Origin: Haloferula helveola
GTDB taxonomy: Bacteria > Verrucomicrobiota > Verrucomicrobiia > Verrucomicrobiales > Akkermansiaceae
DNA length: 64,000 nt
Assembly: GCF_037076345.1 (NCBI RefSeq)
Contig: NZ_AP024702.1
Location: 5,613,199 to 5,677,198 of the forward strand
Direction of reading: 5' to 3'
Under the pieces are notes generated by a model. That model saw nothing but the letters and a program-made list of their open reading frames with translations. It made no database searches and was not told where the DNA came from. A program made the position numbers and the translations under genes. This document shows, one piece after another, positions 1-8,871 of the stretch. Every line of letters begins with the position of its first letter. The stretch's first letter is position 1.

Positions 1-802
1 CCGGCACCCGGTTGCGGAGGAATGCGCCGAGCAACACTTCATCGCGACGCTGGAGATCCTTCACCGAAAGGTGCATCTGCCCGAAGCGGTCGTTGCTGTG
101 ATTGTCGGCACCGGCAATCCAGATCACCAGATCCGGCGAAAACGTATCCAAGGCCGCCGCCAAGGTGCTGAAGAGCTGTTTCAGATACATCTCACCTTCG
201 ACGTAGCGAACGGTTTCGACGTCCATGGAACCCTTCACCTTAAGCGTCGGGTAATTGCGACCGACGTGGATCGAATAGGTGAAGACGCGCGGGTCGTCGG
301 CAAGAATCGAGGCGGTGCCGTTGCCCTGGTGGGCATCGGTATCGACCACCATCACCCGGATTCCCGGACGCTTCGCCTGCAGGTCGCGGATGGCAACCGC
401 CACGTCATTGAAAACGCAGTAGCCCTCGCCATGCTCATGGAACGCGTGGTGGGTGCCGCCGGCGAGGCAAACGGCCACGCCTTCCTCAAGCGCGGCGTAA
501 CACGCCTGCCGGGTCGCCTCCACCTCGATCGCGCTGCGTTGGTAGAGCTTGGGAGTCACCGGAAGACCGATCCGCAGGGCTTCCTTCGGGTCGAGTTGCC
601 CGCGGTAGATCCGGTCGAGATAATGGATGTCGTGTACATTCCGGAGCAGCTGCGGAGCGACTTCCGGAACCTCGACAATATCCTCGGGCTTCAGGATTCC
701 GCCATCGAGCAGCATGTCCTTCGACACGCGGAACTTCTCCATCGGGAACGGATGGTCCTTGGGAAGCTCGAGCTCAAGTTCGGTGGAATAGAAGCAGCGC
801 AT
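1..802 (-). CDS. Histone deacetylase family protein (class IV-like), C-terminus cut by window edge
   Basis: The reading frame starts at the ATG on the minus strand at 802 and runs open to base 1, so about 267 N-terminal residues are visible and the end is missing. It is a zinc-dependent deacetylase of the arginase/deacetylase fold. The N-terminus (MRCFYSTELELELPKDHPFP) is typical of bacterial members. Zinc and active-site motifs are visible: GGTHHAFHEHGEGYCVFND and VVDTDAHQGNG; the Asp-Ala-His-Gln-Gly-Asn-Gly form is that of HDAC11-type (class IV) enzymes. In bacteria such proteins are thought to act on acetylated lysine or small acetylated amines (AcuC/polyamine deacetylase relatives), so the substrate cannot be named. 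It lies 88 bases beyond the end of mqo on the same strand, with no recognisable partner. Confidence 0.9.
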   Translation of the reverse strand, partial: MRCFYSTELELELPKDHPFPMEKFRVSKDMLLDGGILKPEDIVEVPEVAPQLLRNVHDIHYLDRIYRGQLDPKEALRIGLPVTPKLYQRSAIEVEATRQACYAALEEGVAVCLAGGTHHAFHEHGEGYCVFNDVAVAIRDLQAKRPGIRVMVVDTDAHQGNGTASILADDPRVFTYSIHVGRNYPTLKVKGSMDVETVRYVEGEMYLKQLFSTLAAALDTFSPDLVIWIAGADNHSNDRFGQMHLSVKDLQRRDEVLLGAFLRNRVP

Positions 803-890
803 CGGGGGTCACCGCTACGCAATCACAGGCCCCGTGGCTTGCCCAACGAAATTCGGGGCTGCCGCGAACTTGTCCGGTGCGGGGACCGAG

Positions 891-2426
891 CTACGCCAGC
901 CCGAGCACCTCGTCGGCCTCGCCCCGGACCTGCCGGTAGACGTTCGGATCGTCGGCCAAGCTGTGCCCGTAGGATGGCAGCATTTCCTGCAAGGCGGGGC
1001 GCCACTCGTCGAGCCGGGAAGCAAAGCATTTCTCGATGATTTTCACCATCACGTCGACCGCCGTCGAGGCCCCGGGAGACGCGCCGAGCAGGGCCGCCAG
1101 CGAGCCGTCGCCGGCCGCCACGATTTCGGTCCCGAACTGGAGAACACCGCCCTTTTTCGGGTCCTGCTTGATGATCTGGACCCGCTGGCCCGCAGTCGAG
1201 AGCTGCCAGTCGTCGAGCGAAGCATCCGGGAAAAACTCCCGCAGGGCTTCGAGCCGGTCTTCCGGCGACTGCATGACCTGCTCGATCAGGTAGCGGGTCA
1301 GGTCGAGGTTGTCTTTTCCCACCGCCAGCAGCGGAACGAGATTGTTGAGTCGCACCGACCCGGGAAGGTCGAAGAGCGAGCCCGACTTGAGGAACTTGGG
1401 CGAAAAGCCGGCAAACGGCCCGAACAGCAACGAGCGGTGGCCGTCGATCATCCGGGTATCGAGGTGGGGCACCGACATCGGGGGCGCACCCACGGCAGCC
1501 TTGCCATACACCTTCGCCTGATGCCGGTCGGCGATCTCCGGGTCGCTGCAGACCAGAAACTGTCCGCTGACCGGAAACCCGCCGAACCCCTTGCCCTCGG
1601 GAATGCCGGACTTCTGCAGCAGCGGCAAGGATGCCCCGCCCGCCCCGACGAACACGAAGGGCGACTTGATCGAGCGGTTCAGCTTCAGGTCGAGATTCCG
1701 TACCGTGAGGTGCCAGCGCCCGTCCTTGGAGCGCTTGATGTCGCGCACCTGGTGATGGGTCGCGAGCTTCACTTTGTCCCGGGACTGCAGGTGATCGACC
1801 AGCGCCTGCGTCAACGAGCCGAAGTTCACATCCGTACCGCCCTTGGCAAACGTCGCGGCCACCGGCTCCCCGTCGCCGCGGCCCGAGAGAAGCAACGGCG
1901 CCCACTCGGCAATGGTCTCCCGGTCTTCCGTATACTCCATTTCGGAAAAGAAATGGTGGGCGGACATCGTCTGATGCCGGCGCTTCAGGAACGCACGATC
2001 AGCCTCCCCGCGGACGAAACTCATGTGGGGCACGGAGGTGATGAAGTCAGCCGGATCGGGCAGGATCCCCCGTTTCCCCAGAAAGGCCCAGAACTGTTTC
2101 GAGAGCTCGAAGGCCTCGTTGATCTCCAGCGCCTTCGAGATATCGATCGATCCGTCCGCCCTCTCCTTGGTGTAGTTCAGCTCACACAGGGCGGCGTGCC
2201 CGGTGCCCGCGTTGTTCCAAGGATTCGAACTCTCCCGGGCTACCTCGGCCAGGGCCTCGACAATCTGGATCTCCAGCGTCGGATCGAGCTGGTGGAGGAT
2301 CAGCCCGAGCGTCGCGCTCATGATCCCTCCGCCGATCAGGACGACGTCGGGCTCGGCAAAAGTGGCCACACGCGCCGGAGCGCGCGAGTCTTCGGGGCTG
2401 TCGGTTGGCAGGGTGTCATCGGGCAC
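891..2426 (-). CDS. mqo: Malate:quinone oxidoreductase
   Basis: 511 residues, the usual length for membrane-associated FAD-dependent malate:quinone oxidoreductase, which oxidises malate to oxaloacetate and passes electrons to the quinone pool, replacing or backing up NAD-dependent malate dehydrogenase in the TCA cycle. The FAD-binding dinucleotide loop VVLIGGGIMSATLG lies at about residues 28-41, preceded by a 25-residue extension. The motif ESSNPWNNAGTGHAALCELN is a hallmark of the Mqo family. It lies 54 bases downstream of the symporter genes on the same strand, so organic acid uptake and oxidation may be co-transcribed. The long plus-strand frame covering the same bases is a GC-rich shadow. 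Confidence 0.96.
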   Translation of the reverse strand: MPDDTLPTDSPEDSRAPARVATFAEPDVVLIGGGIMSATLGLILHQLDPTLEIQIVEALAEVARESSNPWNNAGTGHAALCELNYTKERADGSIDISKALEINEAFELSKQFWAFLGKRGILPDPADFITSVPHMSFVRGEADRAFLKRRHQTMSAHHFFSEMEYTEDRETIAEWAPLLLSGRGDGEPVAATFAKGGTDVNFGSLTQALVDHLQSRDKVKLATHHQVRDIKRSKDGRWHLTVRNLDLKLNRSIKSPFVFVGAGGASLPLLQKSGIPEGKGFGGFPVSGQFLVCSDPEIADRHQAKVYGKAAVGAPPMSVPHLDTRMIDGHRSLLFGPFAGFSPKFLKSGSLFDLPGSVRLNNLVPLLAVGKDNLDLTRYLIEQVMQSPEDRLEALREFFPDASLDDWQLSTAGQRVQIIKQDPKKGGVLQFGTEIVAAGDGSLAALLGASPGASTAVDVMVKIIEKCFASRLDEWRPALQEMLPSYGHSLADDPNVYRQVRGEADEVLGLA

Positions 2427-2480
2427 GGCGGGACTACGGCATGAGCCGTGCCAGATGCACCAGCGGATTCTCGGGCCGAT

Positions 2481-4295
2481 TCAGTGGTCCACCGGTCCGG
2501 CATCCTCCTCGCCAAACGCGGCGCGCGGCAGGCGCACGCGGTCGACCAGGTCACGGATTTCTGCCGGAGGTGCCGGAGTGAACCGGGAAACGACGATGGT
2601 GACGACGAAGTTCAGCAGCATTCCGACCGTGCCGATGCCTTCCGGGGTGATCCCCCACCAGAGCTCTGCCGACGAATTGATGAACTTGAAGTAGATGATG
2701 TAGCTCCCGGTGAATCCGATGCCTGCGAGCATGCCGGCGATCACCCCTTGCATGCTCGTCCGCTTCGTGAAGATCCCGAGAATGATCGCCGGGAAGAACG
2801 AGGAAGCGGCCAAGCCGAAGGCGAAGGCCACCACCTGCGCGACGAATCCCGGAGGATTCACCCCGAAGTAGCCGGCCACCACCACGGCGGCGCCTGCCGC
2901 CACGCGGGCAAGGATCAGCTCCGATTTCTCGGTCAAATCGGGAACGAAGGTCTTTTTCACCAAGTCGTGGGCGACCGAAGTCGAAATCACGAGCAACAGG
3001 CCGGCAGCGGTCGACAGGGCCGCCGCCAGTCCACCGGCGGCCACCAGCGCGATGACCCAGTCCGGCAACTGGCCGATCTCAGGGTTCGCGAGGACCATGA
3101 TGTCCCGGTCGATGTAGAGCTCGTTCGCTGCCGATGTCGGTGGATTGTCCAGCAGCCGCTCACCGGATGTTCCGCGTATAGGCTCCCCGGAGTCATCGCT
3201 GCGAAACGTCGGATTGAACTTCGGATCACCGGGCATGCTGCCGAGGGCGGCGCCGTCACCCAGATACTGGATCTTGCCGTCGCCGTTCTTGTCGACCCAT
3301 GCGATCAATCCCGAGTCCTCCCAGTTCCTGAACCAGTCGGGGATCTCCGAGTAGGATGTCTCGCTGACGGTCTTGAGCAGGTTGATCCGGGCGAAGACCG
3401 CAACCGCGGGCGCGGTGGTGTAGAGAATCGCGATGAAAAGAAGCGCCCAGAGCGCGGAGGTCCGCGCGGCAGAGGCCTTCTTCACGGTGTAGAAGCGGAC
3501 GATCACGTGCGGAAGGCCCGCGGTGCCGCACATCAGGGCGGCGGTGATGCAAAAGACGTCGAGCACGCTCTTCTTGCCATCGGTGTAGGCGTCGAAGCCC
3601 AGCTCGCGACTCAGGCCGTCGAGCTTGTCGAGCACACTCACTCCCTCACCTTGGTACTCGCCACCCATCCCGATCTGCGGGACGGGATTCCCACTGATCT
3701 GGAACGAGAGGAAGATCGCCGGAACCATGAAGGCGAAGATCAGCACGCAGTATTGGGCCACCTGCGTGTAGGTGATCCCCTTCATGCCTCCGAGAACGGC
3801 GTAGAAGAGCACGATGACCATCCCGATGATCACCCCCGTATTCACCTCGACCTCGAGGAACCGGGAAAACACCACACCGACACCGCGCATCTGTCCGGCG
3901 ACGTAGGTGAAGGAAACGAAGATCGCACAGACGACGGCAACGAAGCGCGCGAATTTCGAGTAGTAACGGTCTCCAATGAAGTCCGGTACCGTAAATTTGC
4001 CGAAACGTCTCAAGTACGGCGCCAACAGTAGCGCCAGCAACACGTAGCCACCGGTCCAGCCCATCAGGTAGACCGACCCGTCGTAACCGGCGAACGAGAT
4101 GATCCCGGCCATCGAGATGAACGAAGCGGCGCTCATCCAGTCGGCCGCCGTGGCCATGCCGTTCGCAACACTCGGGACTCCGCCACCGGCGACGTAGAAA
4201 TCCTTGGTCGATCCCGCGCGCGACCAGATCGCGATTCCGATATAGAGGGCGAAGGTCGCCCCCACCAGCAGGTAGGTCCAGAGCCTGACGTCCAT
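2481..4295 (-). CDS. Sodium:solute symporter, VC_2705 family large subunit (acetate/organic acid type)
   Basis: 604 residues with about 13 hydrophobic helices, a member of the sodium:solute symporter superfamily close to acetate permease ActP, and by partner and sequence the TIGR03648 (VC_2705) type. The N-terminal helix and the signature FYVAGGGVPSVANGMATAAD at residues 33-52 are typical. The loop between helices carries an EF-hand-like DKNGDGKIQY (about residue 333), a feature I remember in this subfamily. The preceding gene encodes the matching DUF4212 small subunit and ends 7 bases before this start. The substrate is probably a short carboxylate; the downstream mqo supports this but does not prove it. 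Confidence 0.92.
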   Translation of the reverse strand: MDVRLWTYLLVGATFALYIGIAIWSRAGSTKDFYVAGGGVPSVANGMATAADWMSAASFISMAGIISFAGYDGSVYLMGWTGGYVLLALLLAPYLRRFGKFTVPDFIGDRYYSKFARFVAVVCAIFVSFTYVAGQMRGVGVVFSRFLEVEVNTGVIIGMVIVLFYAVLGGMKGITYTQVAQYCVLIFAFMVPAIFLSFQISGNPVPQIGMGGEYQGEGVSVLDKLDGLSRELGFDAYTDGKKSVLDVFCITAALMCGTAGLPHVIVRFYTVKKASAARTSALWALLFIAILYTTAPAVAVFARINLLKTVSETSYSEIPDWFRNWEDSGLIAWVDKNGDGKIQYLGDGAALGSMPGDPKFNPTFRSDDSGEPIRGTSGERLLDNPPTSAANELYIDRDIMVLANPEIGQLPDWVIALVAAGGLAAALSTAAGLLLVISTSVAHDLVKKTFVPDLTEKSELILARVAAGAAVVVAGYFGVNPPGFVAQVVAFAFGLAASSFFPAIILGIFTKRTSMQGVIAGMLAGIGFTGSYIIYFKFINSSAELWWGITPEGIGTVGMLLNFVVTIVVSRFTPAPPAEIRDLVDRVRLPRAAFGEEDAGPVDH

Positions 4296-4302
4296 CGGTC
4301 CT

Positions 4303-4587
4303 TTAGTCCGCGTTTCCTCCGAGAAGCTGTCGATCCAGCCGGTTCATCACCACGACGTAGACGCCGATCAGCACAAGGAAGACGTAGATGCTTCCCTGCT
4401 GGGCGAACCAGAATCCCAGTTTGAAGCCCGTCCCGGGAAGAGGAACCTCATCAAGCTTCTCGCGGAACAAAATCCCACATCCGTATGACACCGCGAACCA
4501 GACCACGAGCAACCCGGCCAGCCAGCTCAGGTTCGCTCTCCAATATCGACGCTTCGCCTCTTCCGAGGGCAAATCAGTTTTATCCAT
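4303..4587 (-). CDS. DUF4212 small subunit of sodium/substrate symporter
   Basis: 94 residues with two transmembrane helices (about 21-42 and 60-82) and a short charged N-terminus that includes RRYWRANL, the hallmark of DUF4212/TIGR03647 proteins. These are always found beside VC_2705-type sodium symporters and are regarded as their small subunit. The gene is the first of the symporter-mqo cluster and is separated from the large subunit by 7 bases, consistent with co-translation. Confidence 0.92.
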   Translation of the reverse strand: MDKTDLPSEEAKRRYWRANLSWLAGLLVVWFAVSYGCGILFREKLDEVPLPGTGFKLGFWFAQQGSIYVFLVLIGVYVVVMNRLDRQLLGGNAD

Positions 4588-4659
4588 GGGTTGAGGGACG
4601 TCCTAGCAGCCCCTCCGACGGACGAAAAGGATATTGCCGCCCCTTTGTCGGGTCCCGGT

Positions 4660-6093
4660 TCAGGGCTCCATAAGGTCCCCTTCGAGCCGGACGAAGCCGC
4701 TCGCCGATGCCGATGGAATCGTGACCCTGACCTCGTCATCCACCAGTTGGACGGATGCTCCGGGCATCGCCACCTCCCAGGCCCCTCCCCGCAGCGGCCG
4801 GGACGCGACCGTTTGCCAGAGGCCGAGCGTCTCGGAGAACTCGACCTCCAGGCGCGCGCCGTGATCGATCGCCGGGACGAAGGAGAACACGATCTCGTCA
4901 GCAAGCCACTGGGCCGACGGGAGCAGCTCGACGGACGACTCGTCCGCATCGCCTCCGAGAATGAACTCCAGGAGATTGGCGAGGCCGTCTCCTTCCACAT
5001 CGACCTCCGGTCCGGCGAATGGCTGGTCCGCATCGGGCCCGAACTCCGCGACCTGCCACTCGCCGAACGGGTCGTAGGCGAGGTTGGCCTGATCGCCGAG
5101 ATAGGGCGCCGCGGCGGCGGAGGCCGAAAGCAATACCGGCGGATCGGCCGTCAGGTTCGTCGCCGGGTCGTAGCTTACGCTCATCCCCTGGAGCACCGCC
5201 TCCGTCAGCAAGGGATCCGGACGACGGAAGCGATAGTAGTCCGCCTGCGAAATCAGGTCCGGCATGCCGGTACCGGGAGGCGCGTAGTTGAAGTGATACT
5301 GGCTCTGGATGGTTCCCAGGTAGGGATTCGCCGTCTCCCAGTCCGTGTAGGCGGTGATGCCCACCTGAAGGGTCTCGCCGAATTCCGGAAACGGATGGTC
5401 GGGATTGGGATAGCGGTTCTCGACATACCAAGGTCCTGCTTCTGCATGCTTTCGAAGACAAACCACCGTGTCGCCCACCCGCACCATCTGCAGCCAAGCC
5501 TCGGTCTCGCTCTGGTCGATTCCGGTCGAGTTGTAGTAGAGGCGCGAGTCGCTGTTCCGCGTCGCCTTGATTTCGAACTGCCGGGTGCCCGGGTTCCCCG
5601 CGGAGCCGTAGCTCAGGAAAATGTAGTTCTCGGTATTCGGCACATAGTCGCTGCCAAAATCCCCGGGCGGCCAGACGGGCGTCACCGTGTAGGGATCAGG
5701 CGCCGCCTGGCTGATGGCACGCGGCGCGTGCGCGAAGATGCCGGTCAGCGAAAACGAACGGTTCGGCACTTCGGTCGGATCGCCAGGATTGTGCCGGCTC
5801 AATACGCGAACCCGCGTGGTCACGACAAAGTCGCCGGTCACTTCCTTGAAGAGCAGCAGACCGCGAAAGTTCGCGAACCACGTCAGCGGACCGGGAACGA
5901 CATGGAAGCGCCCGGGCTCGGTCGCATCGATGTCCGCCAGTTCGAAGGACGGGGTTTCCCACCCTTCGAGCACCCCGAGGTCCTGCCAGTTGGCCAGAGT
6001 TGCGGCGTTGTCGAACTCATCGCTCAGAACCCAGAGATCGTCCGCATGGAGGCCGACCGAGAGCATTGAAAGCATGGAAAGCAGAGCCCGCAT
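4660..6093 (-). CDS. Secreted protein of unknown function with Verrucomicrobia-type C-terminal module
   Basis: 477 residues. The first 17 residues (MRALLSMLSMLSVGLHA) look like a signal peptide. The N-terminal two thirds (DEFDNAATLANWQDLG and following) resemble a concanavalin-like jelly-roll domain of the DUF1349 type, often fused to or resembling carbohydrate-binding domains; this is inferred from pattern only. Near residue 370 comes DVEGDGLANLLEFILGGD, a calcium-loop-like linker common in secreted verrucomicrobial proteins, followed by a beta-rich end module (LEVEFSETLGLWQTV). A related end module closes the lamin-tail protein at 27728-30502. No catalytic residues were recognised. It lies upstream of the symporter genes on the same strand, 72 bases away. 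Confidence 0.75.
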   Translation of the reverse strand: MRALLSMLSMLSVGLHADDLWVLSDEFDNAATLANWQDLGVLEGWETPSFELADIDATEPGRFHVVPGPLTWFANFRGLLLFKEVTGDFVVTTRVRVLSRHNPGDPTEVPNRSFSLTGIFAHAPRAISQAAPDPYTVTPVWPPGDFGSDYVPNTENYIFLSYGSAGNPGTRQFEIKATRNSDSRLYYNSTGIDQSETEAWLQMVRVGDTVVCLRKHAEAGPWYVENRYPNPDHPFPEFGETLQVGITAYTDWETANPYLGTIQSQYHFNYAPPGTGMPDLISQADYYRFRRPDPLLTEAVLQGMSVSYDPATNLTADPPVLLSASAAAAPYLGDQANLAYDPFGEWQVAEFGPDADQPFAGPEVDVEGDGLANLLEFILGGDADESSVELLPSAQWLADEIVFSFVPAIDHGARLEVEFSETLGLWQTVASRPLRGGAWEVAMPGASVQLVDDEVRVTIPSASASGFVRLEGDLMEP

Positions 6094-6372
6094 GACAGGA
6101 ACTTACCAAGCGCGCACTGAATCACCGAGACCGAAACCACACTCCCGGCACAGTGAATGGCCGCCACCGATCCCGGGGCGTCCGGCCTGACGTATTTTCC
6201 GGTTCTTCTTGCCAGCGTGCCTCATTACCCCGTAAAGCGGCCTCCGGTCCGCGCTTTGGCATGTTCAAGGTATGGAGCATTGCCAGGCGTCTTTTCATAT
6301 TCGGTGGTGATCTGAAACCCGGTTCTCGGGAACAGCCAAGACGACAGCGTCTCGCGGAATCCGACCAATGAT
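6094..6372. other. Divergent intergenic region
   Basis: 279 bases between the secreted protein (minus) and the RRM gene (plus). It must hold two divergent promoters, but I could not assign convincing -35/-10 boxes, an operator or a conserved RNA fold. RRM genes of this type often have long structured leaders; a folding calculation was not possible here. Confidence 0.5.
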
Positions 6373-6660
6373 ATGAAAATGTATGTAGGCAATCTGTCCT
6401 GGGACGCGACTTCCCAGGACATCACCGAACTCTTCGCCCAATACGGAGAAGTGACCGACGTCCATCTCCCGACCGACCGTGACAGCGGCCGCCCGCGCGG
6501 CTTCGCCTTCGTCACGATGGGATCGAAGTCGGCCATGGTCGACGCCATCAAGGCTCTCGACGGCACCGAGTTCCTCGGCCGTGACCTCCGGGTCAACGAA
6601 GCCCGGCCCCGCGAAGATCGCGGCGGCGGTGGCGGCGGACGTGGCGGCTATCGCAACTGA
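6373..6660 (+). CDS. RRM-domain glycine-rich RNA-binding protein
   Basis: 95 residues made of a single RNA recognition motif followed by a short arginine/glycine tail ([10 protein letters not shown]). RNP2 is KMYVGNL at residues 2-8 and RNP1 is RGFAFVTM near residue 43, with the aromatic RNA-stacking residues present. Bacterial and cyanobacterial Rbp proteins of this form are often cold-induced RNA chaperones. I chose ATG 6373; an ATG three bases from it at 6368 is out of frame. The gene stands alone, with a terminator hairpin 33 bases after the stop. Confidence 0.93.
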   Translation: MKMYVGNLSWDATSQDITELFAQYGEVTDVHLPTDRDSGRPRGFAFVTMGSKSAMVDAIKALDGTEFLGRDLRVNEARPREDRGGGGGGRGGYRN

Positions 6661-6693
6661 TCCCGCCCACAGCGCGATTCACTCCGACTTTTC

Positions 6694-6725
6694 AAGCGGC
6701 ACTTCCAATCGGGAGTGCCGCTTTT
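6694..6725 (+). terminator. Rho-independent terminator after the RRM gene
   Basis: Inverted repeat AAGCGGCACT (6694-6703) and AGTGCCGCTT (6714-6723), a perfect 10-bp stem with a 10-base loop, running into a short T run. It sits directly after the RRM stop and before hflK. Confidence 0.75.
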
Positions 6726-6822
6726 CCGTACCGGCCGGCGCGATCGGAAAATCTAACCCGGATTCTACTGGCCGGACCCCCAACCCTACCCCACGTTTCT
6801 CCGCCAGTTTCCCTACGATCTG

Positions 6823-7848
6823 ATGAACGACTCCTTCGGCCCGCCCGACCTGCCGCCGCAGCGGCAACCCCAAATGCCCCAGTTTCCGGAACTGCCCAAG
6901 CTGCCGTTTTCGCCGAAGCTGCTGCTCTTCGTCCCGCTTGTCCTCGTGCTGCTGATCGGAGTCTGGAGTTCATTCTACACGGTGGAGGCCGAGGAAGTCG
7001 GAGTGGTGACCCGTTTCGGGAAATTCCAGTCCACGCATGATCCGGGTCTCCGCTTCAAACTGCCGTTCGGCATCGACCGGGTGCAAAAGGTGGCGGTCGA
7101 GCGCCAGCAAAAGCAGGAGTTCGGATTCGGCACCCAGGGCGCGAGCAACCCGAGCCAATTCCGCAAGTCGGCTCCGGAACAACAGGCGGAAAAGCAGATG
7201 GTCACAGGCGACCTGAACGCGGCGTTGATCGAATGGGTCGTCCAGTATCGCATCCAGAACCCGACCGAGTATCTGTTCAATGTCCGCAATCCCGACGAAA
7301 CGCTGCGCGACGCATCCGAGTCGATCATGCGCGAAGCCGTGGGTGACCGCACCGTTGACGAAGTGCTGACAGTCGGACGTCAGGCGATCGAGGCCGAAGT
7401 GCTGCTGAAACTCCAGGAACTCGTGAACCGCTACGAGATGGGACTGCGCATCAACCAGGTCCAGTTGAAGAACGTCGATCCACCCCGTGACGTCCAATCT
7501 TCGTTCAACGAGGTCAACAACGCCCAGCAGCAGCGGGAGGAACTGATCAACAAGGCGAACGGTGAGTACAACCGGGAGGTCCCCAAGGCCCGCGGCGAGG
7601 CGGACCGGAGCATCAGTGACGCGGAAGGCTACGCGATCCAGCGGGTCAATGAAGCCGAAGGTGACGCGGCCCGGTTCAACGCGCTCTATGCCGAGTTTAC
7701 GAAAGCCCCGACCATCACCCGCCAGCGCCTCTATCTCGAGACCATGGCGAAGGTCGTGCCTGCCCTTGGCAACAAGATCATTCTGGACGAGGACGCCAAA
7801 CAACTCCTGCCACTTCTGAATCTCGACCGAACCCCCACCCCACGATGA
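6823..7848 (+). CDS. hflK: HflK-like SPFH/band-7 membrane protein
   Basis: 341 residues. A proline-rich N-terminus of about 30 residues is followed by one transmembrane helix (about 33-50) and an SPFH (band 7) domain beginning near FYTVEAEEVGVVTRFGKF. HflK and HflC form a large membrane complex that encloses and modulates the FtsH (HflB) protease in enteric bacteria; here the topology would place the SPFH domain outside the cytoplasm. The C-terminal half is charged and helical, with coiled-coil character (QQQREELINKANGEYNREV). The stop codon overlaps the hflC start by four bases (ATGA), indicating a translationally coupled pair. ftsH is not in this window. Confidence 0.93.
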   Translation: MNDSFGPPDLPPQRQPQMPQFPELPKLPFSPKLLLFVPLVLVLLIGVWSSFYTVEAEEVGVVTRFGKFQSTHDPGLRFKLPFGIDRVQKVAVERQQKQEFGFGTQGASNPSQFRKSAPEQQAEKQMVTGDLNAALIEWVVQYRIQNPTEYLFNVRNPDETLRDASESIMREAVGDRTVDEVLTVGRQAIEAEVLLKLQELVNRYEMGLRINQVQLKNVDPPRDVQSSFNEVNNAQQQREELINKANGEYNREVPKARGEADRSISDAEGYAIQRVNEAEGDAARFNALYAEFTKAPTITRQRLYLETMAKVVPALGNKIILDEDAKQLLPLLNLDRTPTPR

Positions 7849-8858
7849 GCCAGATTCCCAAAAACGCTCTCAAGGGCTTCCTCGCCATTCTGATCCTCGC
7901 GGTCGCGGTGATCGTGCTTCCGTCCGCGCTCTACCGCGTCGCGGAAACCGAGCAGGCCATCATCACCCAGTTCGGCAAGCCGGTCGGCGAGCCGGTCACC
8001 AGCGCCGGACTGAATTTCAAGATGCCCTTTGTCCAGAAGGTCAACCGCATCGACAAGCGGGTGCTGGAGTGGGACGGCACCCCCACCGAGATGCCGACCA
8101 AGGACAAGACCTACATCCTGGTCGACACCTTCGGGCGGTGGCGCATTTCGGACCCTCTCAAGTACTTTCAGCGTCTCCGCGACGAGAGATCGGCCCAGTC
8201 GCGCCTCGATGACATTCTCGGATCCGAAACCCGCAACACGATCGCGCGCAACGAACTGATCGAAGTCGTCCGCACCACCAAGAACCGCGAGGTCGAGATC
8301 GACGAAGCCCTTGCGGAAGCGGATCTCAGCGGAAACGTCGGGGTTCTCAAGCCGATCAGCAAGGGTCGCTCTACGATGGAGAAGGAGATCCTAGGGGCGG
8401 CAGCACCGAAGCTCCTGGAGTTCGGCATCGAACTGCTCGACGTGCGCTTCAAGCGCATCAACTACAACCGCTCGGTCCAGCAACGGATTTTCGACCGGAT
8501 GATTTCGGAGCGACTTCAGATTGCGGAACGCTTCCGTTCCGAAGGCCAAGGCGAGGCGGCCAAGATCATCGGCGGCATGGAAAGGGACCTGCGCGAGATC
8601 AAGTCGGAAGCCTACCGCAAGGTCCAGAGCATCCAGGGCGATGCCGACGCGAAGGCGACCCGGATCTATGCCGAGGCCTACAATCAAACGCCCGAGGCAG
8701 CCGAACTCTACAATTTCGTGCGGACCCTCGAAGTCTACGAGGAGGTTCTCGATTCGGGCACCACTCTGGTACTTTCGACCGACAGCGAGCTGTTCAAACT
8801 GCTGAAGGACGCTGAGGCACTTCCGATGACCGACGCCGTCGGCTCGCCGGAGCCTTGA
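7845..8858 (+). CDS. hflC: HflC-like SPFH protein, partner of HflK
   Basis: 337 residues: a single N-terminal transmembrane helix (about 11-28) followed by a band-7 domain starting at RVAETEQAIITQFGKPVGEP and a long helical C-terminus with the conserved GDADAKATRIYAEAYNQTPE segment characteristic of HflC. It forms the hetero-oligomer with HflK that controls FtsH access to membrane substrates. The start overlaps the hflK stop by four bases. It ends 13 bases from the convergent AEC transporter with no clear hairpin between them. Confidence 0.94.
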   Translation: MSQIPKNALKGFLAILILAVAVIVLPSALYRVAETEQAIITQFGKPVGEPVTSAGLNFKMPFVQKVNRIDKRVLEWDGTPTEMPTKDKTYILVDTFGRWRISDPLKYFQRLRDERSAQSRLDDILGSETRNTIARNELIEVVRTTKNREVEIDEALAEADLSGNVGVLKPISKGRSTMEKEILGAAAPKLLEFGIELLDVRFKRINYNRSVQQRIFDRMISERLQIAERFRSEGQGEAAKIIGGMERDLREIKSEAYRKVQSIQGDADAKATRIYAEAYNQTPEAAELYNFVRTLEVYEEVLDSGTTLVLSTDSELFKLLKDAEALPMTDAVGSPEP

Positions 8859-8871
8859 TCGACTCGATCCC

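Noticed and set aside
2205..2235. tRNA-like T-loop string (GGATTCGAACTCTCC)
   Set aside because: It lies within the mqo coding sequence at the conserved NPWNN region and has no acceptor stem partner.
834..6069. Long plus-strand open frames opposite mqo, the symporter and the secreted protein
   Set aside because: No family signal; they are shadows of the minus-strand genes.
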